Shown one piece after another: positions 60,688-64,000 of a stretch of DNA of 64,000 bases; positions within the stretch are counted from its first letter, which is position 1, and the number at the start of each line of letters is the position of its first letter. The notes below the pieces were generated by a model. The model searched no databases and had not been told where the DNA came from. It saw only the letters and a program-made list of their open reading frames with translations. The position numbers were made by a program, and so were the translations under genes. Source of the stretch: Ilex aquifolium (taxonomy: Eukaryota > Streptophyta > Magnoliopsida > Aquifoliales > Aquifoliaceae). Location of the stretch: NCBI GenBank assembly GCA_951799425.1, contig OX637394.1, positions 27,812,001 to 27,876,000 on the forward strand, written 5' to 3'.

Positions 60688-63096
60688 CTAAGCCGAACCA
60701 CTGATGTCGCCCCCGATGCCTCCCTCAATATTGCCAAAAAGTTCGTCAACGCTAGCAAAAAGGGAGTCGGCGGCGCCGACTAAAAGCACAATGTCGGTGG
60801 GAGCAGTGGAGACGTTGGTCTGGGGGATAGGAGCAGTGTTCTCAGTCGAGGGAATAACCGATGGATTCTGATCAGAAACTAGAGTGACCCCGGTATCTTC
60901 GGCCTGGACCACAGCCGACACCTGTTCCATCTCGGCAAAAGGGGTGTATTCATGTTCCTTGAAGAGTGAGGACTTGGTAGGAACCCCAGCAGCCCAAAGT
61001 GCCTCAGCCCATCCTTTCTTGAAGAACTCCTTTTTAACCTCCTTAAATGCCACCAGTATGTCATCGGCGCAGCGATTGACTATCTCCTCCTCCGATCGAC
61101 TCCTAGCCTCCAACTCGAACCTTAATTGGTCCAGCTATTGAGTGAGGGAGGCACAAGTCTGCTTCAACTCTGACACCTTTGTCTCAGCCGCAAATGCCAA
61201 CTTCTCAGCCTTGGTCATCCTTTTCTCGACATCGGCAAGCAGAGCCTTGTTCTTGTCGGCGTCCGTCTGGGCAGTCTGTCTCTCCTTGAAAAGCTTGGGG
61301 ATCTGTGTCCCCTGAGTCTCCAATGTCTTGTCCCGAGCTTCTATCTCCTCCTTAGCAACAGTAAGCTCCCTTCGGGCTTTCTCAAGGTCAACGCGAAGTT
61401 TGTCGCACTCCTGAACTTGGCTCAGTGTGTGTGGAAACACTAGCCAATGACTGTAACCTGTTGTGCCGCCTAGAAAATGAAAAAATGGGAAGTCAACCAC
61501 GAAGGTTAAATTAACAAATGTAAAAATTCACAAGTATTTTAAGCTAACCACTAAAAAGTTTTGAATGAGAGAGTGGAATAGTTGATTGCTCCCAGACGCC
61601 ATGTGAATCTCCATGTCGGCTTCAAACTGAAGAGCTTCACTCACGACATAGGCAACATGAGGAGAGCCGAAAATGGATTTAGACACCCAGACCGGCTTGT
61701 TGTTGTGATCGCTGGCCTAAGCACGCCATTCAGGAGCTAGTGGAGCAACTGGCCTTGTTTGACAGGCGGCAAGCGTCGGCGTAAGCGAAAGTGCACCTCT
61801 GTCGCGACCAATGACGTCATGTCTTTGCTTAATCCTTCTCTCCTTAACTTGAGGATCTCTGTTGTGGACATGGCCACAGCTGGGTGTCGGCACAACCGGC
61901 ACGTCGACAGATCACTCGGTGGCACTATCCTTGGGATCACAACCCCAGACGGACGAATCCGTCCCTGGTGAGAAGAAATGTCCCCAGGCCCCGAACCGCA
62001 TCCCTGACCAGCTGTGAGGGCGACTTTAGCTTTGATCATGTCAAGAGTAAGTCGGGGTTGGTTAGACATGGCGAGCTCCAAGGAATTTTCTTCCTCAAGG
62101 TTTTGAAGAACTTCGAAGTCAAGCCAGTTATCCTTGCCAGAGGTGTTCATCTCGGCGTCGACGGTGGTGGCATACGCTTTTTCTACTTTAGCGTCGTCAG
62201 TTGCTCCTTGTGCCCTCTCTGCCTCAGCGTAGACAGCTCGATCTAGGTCTGCCTCCAAGTTTCCAATGAACAGATCCCTCCACATTGCTGGGTCAAATTC
62301 TGGAAGAGTCTGGGAAAAGTTTCGGTATCCTGGCGTGTAATCTAACAGCACATGAGCAGCTCAGTCTAGACCGTTTCCCATGTAGCCCCAGATGGTGAAG
62401 AGGTGACGAGATTGAAGAGGTGACGAGGATGAGGCAATGACTCTGCGTTGGCGACTCCTGCAAAAATATAAATGAAAAAAGAGTAAGAACAAAATACATC
62501 GAGATATAGGAAGCCGAAGAGAGAGAGGCCGACGTATTCTTAGTCTGTCATTGCTTAGGACACCACAAATCAGTGTACTCAGGGCCGACTCCTCTCTCCC
62601 ATTGCCACCGAAGACAAGCAAGTCATCCGTGTACCCCTTGTCGGATTCCAGCAGATGTGTCACGAGGTACATGGTAGGGTCTCTGGTTTTGAGGTAGAAT
62701 TTTTGTTAAGGCATCACCCTCACCAAAGTGTAACATAATAGAATATCCTGCAAGCTGAGATTGACATGGAGTCGTTCATTCAGGGAAACCACTCCCATGA
62801 TGATCCTAAACGTGTTTAGACAACATTGCCCGGGAAGAAACAAAGAAGAATAGGGTGGAGGGGGAATCTTATACCGCCCTCTATTATCGCCTTGGTAAAG
62901 AAGGGCATGGCCGCCTTGGTGCTAATGTCGGCATAATGGCGTCCGGGTATGAACTCGTTGGTGTTACCCTGAGGGGGATTGAATGGTGGGTTATGAAGCT
63001 TGTGATTTGCTAGCAACCTTTGACCGTGTATTTCCTTCATCTCGAGGGTCCAGGCTCATTGGTGCCAGCACCAGCGTTCCGACGACCTCTCGTCAT
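60688..63096 (-). pseudogene. Antisense accessory ORF of the second Tat element
   Basis: It reads opposite to gag-pol. From MTRGRRNAGAGTNEPGPSR (63096) it continues with GGIRFPLHPILLCFFPG, which resembles the PF04195 (Transposase_28) core. After frame breaks and likely introns it has MWRDLFIGNLEADLDRAVYA, then a coiled coil (CDKLRVDLEKARRELTVAKE, 61500-61135). The last part has VKKEFFKKGWAEALWAAGVP and an acidic, Ser/Thr-rich tail ending at 60688. Order (domain, spacer with introns, coiled coil, acidic tail) is the same as at 8177-11066. Its product is unknown. Stops near 62820, 62690 and 62360 suggest decay, unless some fall in introns. Confidence 0.68.
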
Positions 63097-63603
63097 GGGA
63101 AGATAGAAGGGGACTAGGGAAAAAGGTCCTAAGGGAAGTTCGATGAAGGGAGAGTGAGACAGAGATGGGGCAATCATCGAAAAAAGAAAGAGAAGGCGGT
63201 TACTCACCAATGGAAAAATTGAGACTAAGAACCAAGCCAAGAGCAGGACTCGCCACATCTTCGCAGGCATGAACAAACCTTTGAAAGAGGGTGAGGATGA
63301 TGGTCTACGGGCTTCTCTGGCGAACTCGAAGAAGATGATGGCCCTTTGATGGACAGTGGTCTCCTAGTAGATTCTCCGACAAGCCACTAAAAAGGTTCTC
63401 TCACGAAGCAAATTGACAAAACATAAGGAAGGTGTTGTTTAAATATGGTAGGAGGCCATCATTACCCATGATACACGATGAGCTGCATTAAATGTGGTAC
63501 AGACCCCAAAGGCGGGAAAATAGTTGCATGTCCTTTATGAAAAGACAGGAAGTACAAGTCATTTCATCTTCATTCGACACGTCATCTAACCCGTATAAAG
63601 ATC
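63097..63603. other. Region between the antisense ORF start and the 3' LTR
   Basis: It is the likely 5' UTR and promoter side of the antisense ORF. No other coding content was recognised. Confidence 0.4.
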
Positions 63604-63618
63604 AAAGGCTGGGGGCAG
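63604..63618 (+). promoter_or_regulatory. Polypurine tract of the second Tat element
   Basis: AAAGGCTGGGGGCAG lies four bases before the LTR start TGAGAC. Confidence 0.75.
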
Positions 63619-63622
63619 TTAA

Positions 63623-64000
63623 TGAGACATTTTCGGAATCAAGTGGGCAAGCTACACATGTCCTCGGCGTCATTGGCTCACCTCAGCATATTGCCTCAGA
63701 GTGTTTGGGTTACCTCGGCGACCCCAGTCAACCTCGGCGCTAAGAAGATCACCTCGGCATGTTTTCTTCCCCTATGTTGCTGTCCACCCAACCTCGGCAT
63801 GAAGTGAACAGTAACCCCGACATCAGTCCCAACCAAAAGATGAGCTTCAATCTCAATAAAAATAGGAAAATATCAACTGAGGCAAGCATACCCAGGATCG
63901 AGGTAAAGCAACTTCTGAGCATAGGAGTTGACTACCAGCCATTGGTCCCCCTCTCCAAGGCAATCAGAATGTTTAGAAAGGAAGTTCAATGACCAATAAT
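63623..64000 (+). repeat. 3' LTR of the second Tat element, cut by the window end
   Basis: It matches the first 430 or so bases of the 5' LTR (51670 on), with many substitutions and a few indels. The 5' LTR has an extra CATCTAGGCAGGCACGTCAG segment near 51853 that is absent here. Confidence 0.9.

Larger units (their letters stand above)
51670..64000 (+). mobile_element. Second Tat-lineage gypsy retrotransposon, plus strand
   Basis: A 5' LTR, primer site, gag, protease, RT, RNase H, second RNase H, integrase, antisense ORF, polypurine tract and the start of the 3' LTR follow in order. The 3' LTR runs off the window. An Athila solo LTR is nested in integrase. Domain order, antisense ORF and primer region are like the element at 7184-17641, but the LTRs are unrelated. 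It is a different family of the same lineage. Confidence 0.9.

Overview
The window is plant nuclear DNA, from a flowering plant with a repeat-rich genome. This rests on spliced plant-type genes, Athila and Tat LTR retrotransposons, a TRIM element and an insertion of plastid and mitochondrial DNA. I cannot name the species. Only two cellular genes are supported. They lie on opposite strands: the 3' part of a gene with the plant-specific 'plant protein 1589' (A_thal_3526) domain at 1037-5361 (+), and a complete five-exon alpha-tubulin gene at 18757-23224 (-).

The rest is transposable elements in layers. A minus-strand Tat-lineage Ty3/gypsy element (7184-17641) lies between the two genes. It carries decayed gag, protease, RT, RNase H, a second RNase H and integrase, plus an accessory ORF on the opposite strand. 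That accessory ORF holds a complete 479-bp TRIM with a 5-bp target duplication. An intron of the tubulin gene holds a hAT-type MITE with an exact 8-bp duplication. From 24.8 to 33.6 kb there are two broken Copia copies, organelle DNA (plastid trnI-trnA spacer followed by the 3' end of mitochondrial ccmFN) and Athila scraps.

From 33.6 to 50.4 kb there is an unassigned LTR with a minisatellite. It is followed by an Athila element (35731-45927) with a tRNA-Asp primer site and a truncated 5' LTR, which holds an internally deleted minus-strand relative. Next comes a 5'-truncated Athila copy (about 45928-50398) retaining its ORF2. From 51.67 kb to the window end is a second Tat element on the plus strand. 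It again has an antisense accessory ORF, and a 1780-bp Athila solo LTR with an exact GTGAA duplication sits inside its integrase.

No retroelement coding region is intact; all have stops, frameshifts or lost catalytic residues. Observations most worth following up: (1) a block of about 120 bp just upstream of the polypurine tract, shared by three otherwise diverged Athila copies, whose base changes look compensatory for an RNA fold; (2) GC-rich palindromes upstream of the TATA box in several Athila LTRs, each family with its own word; (3) matching antisense accessory ORFs in both Tat elements; (4) a plastid-mitochondrial junction in the nuclear insertion.
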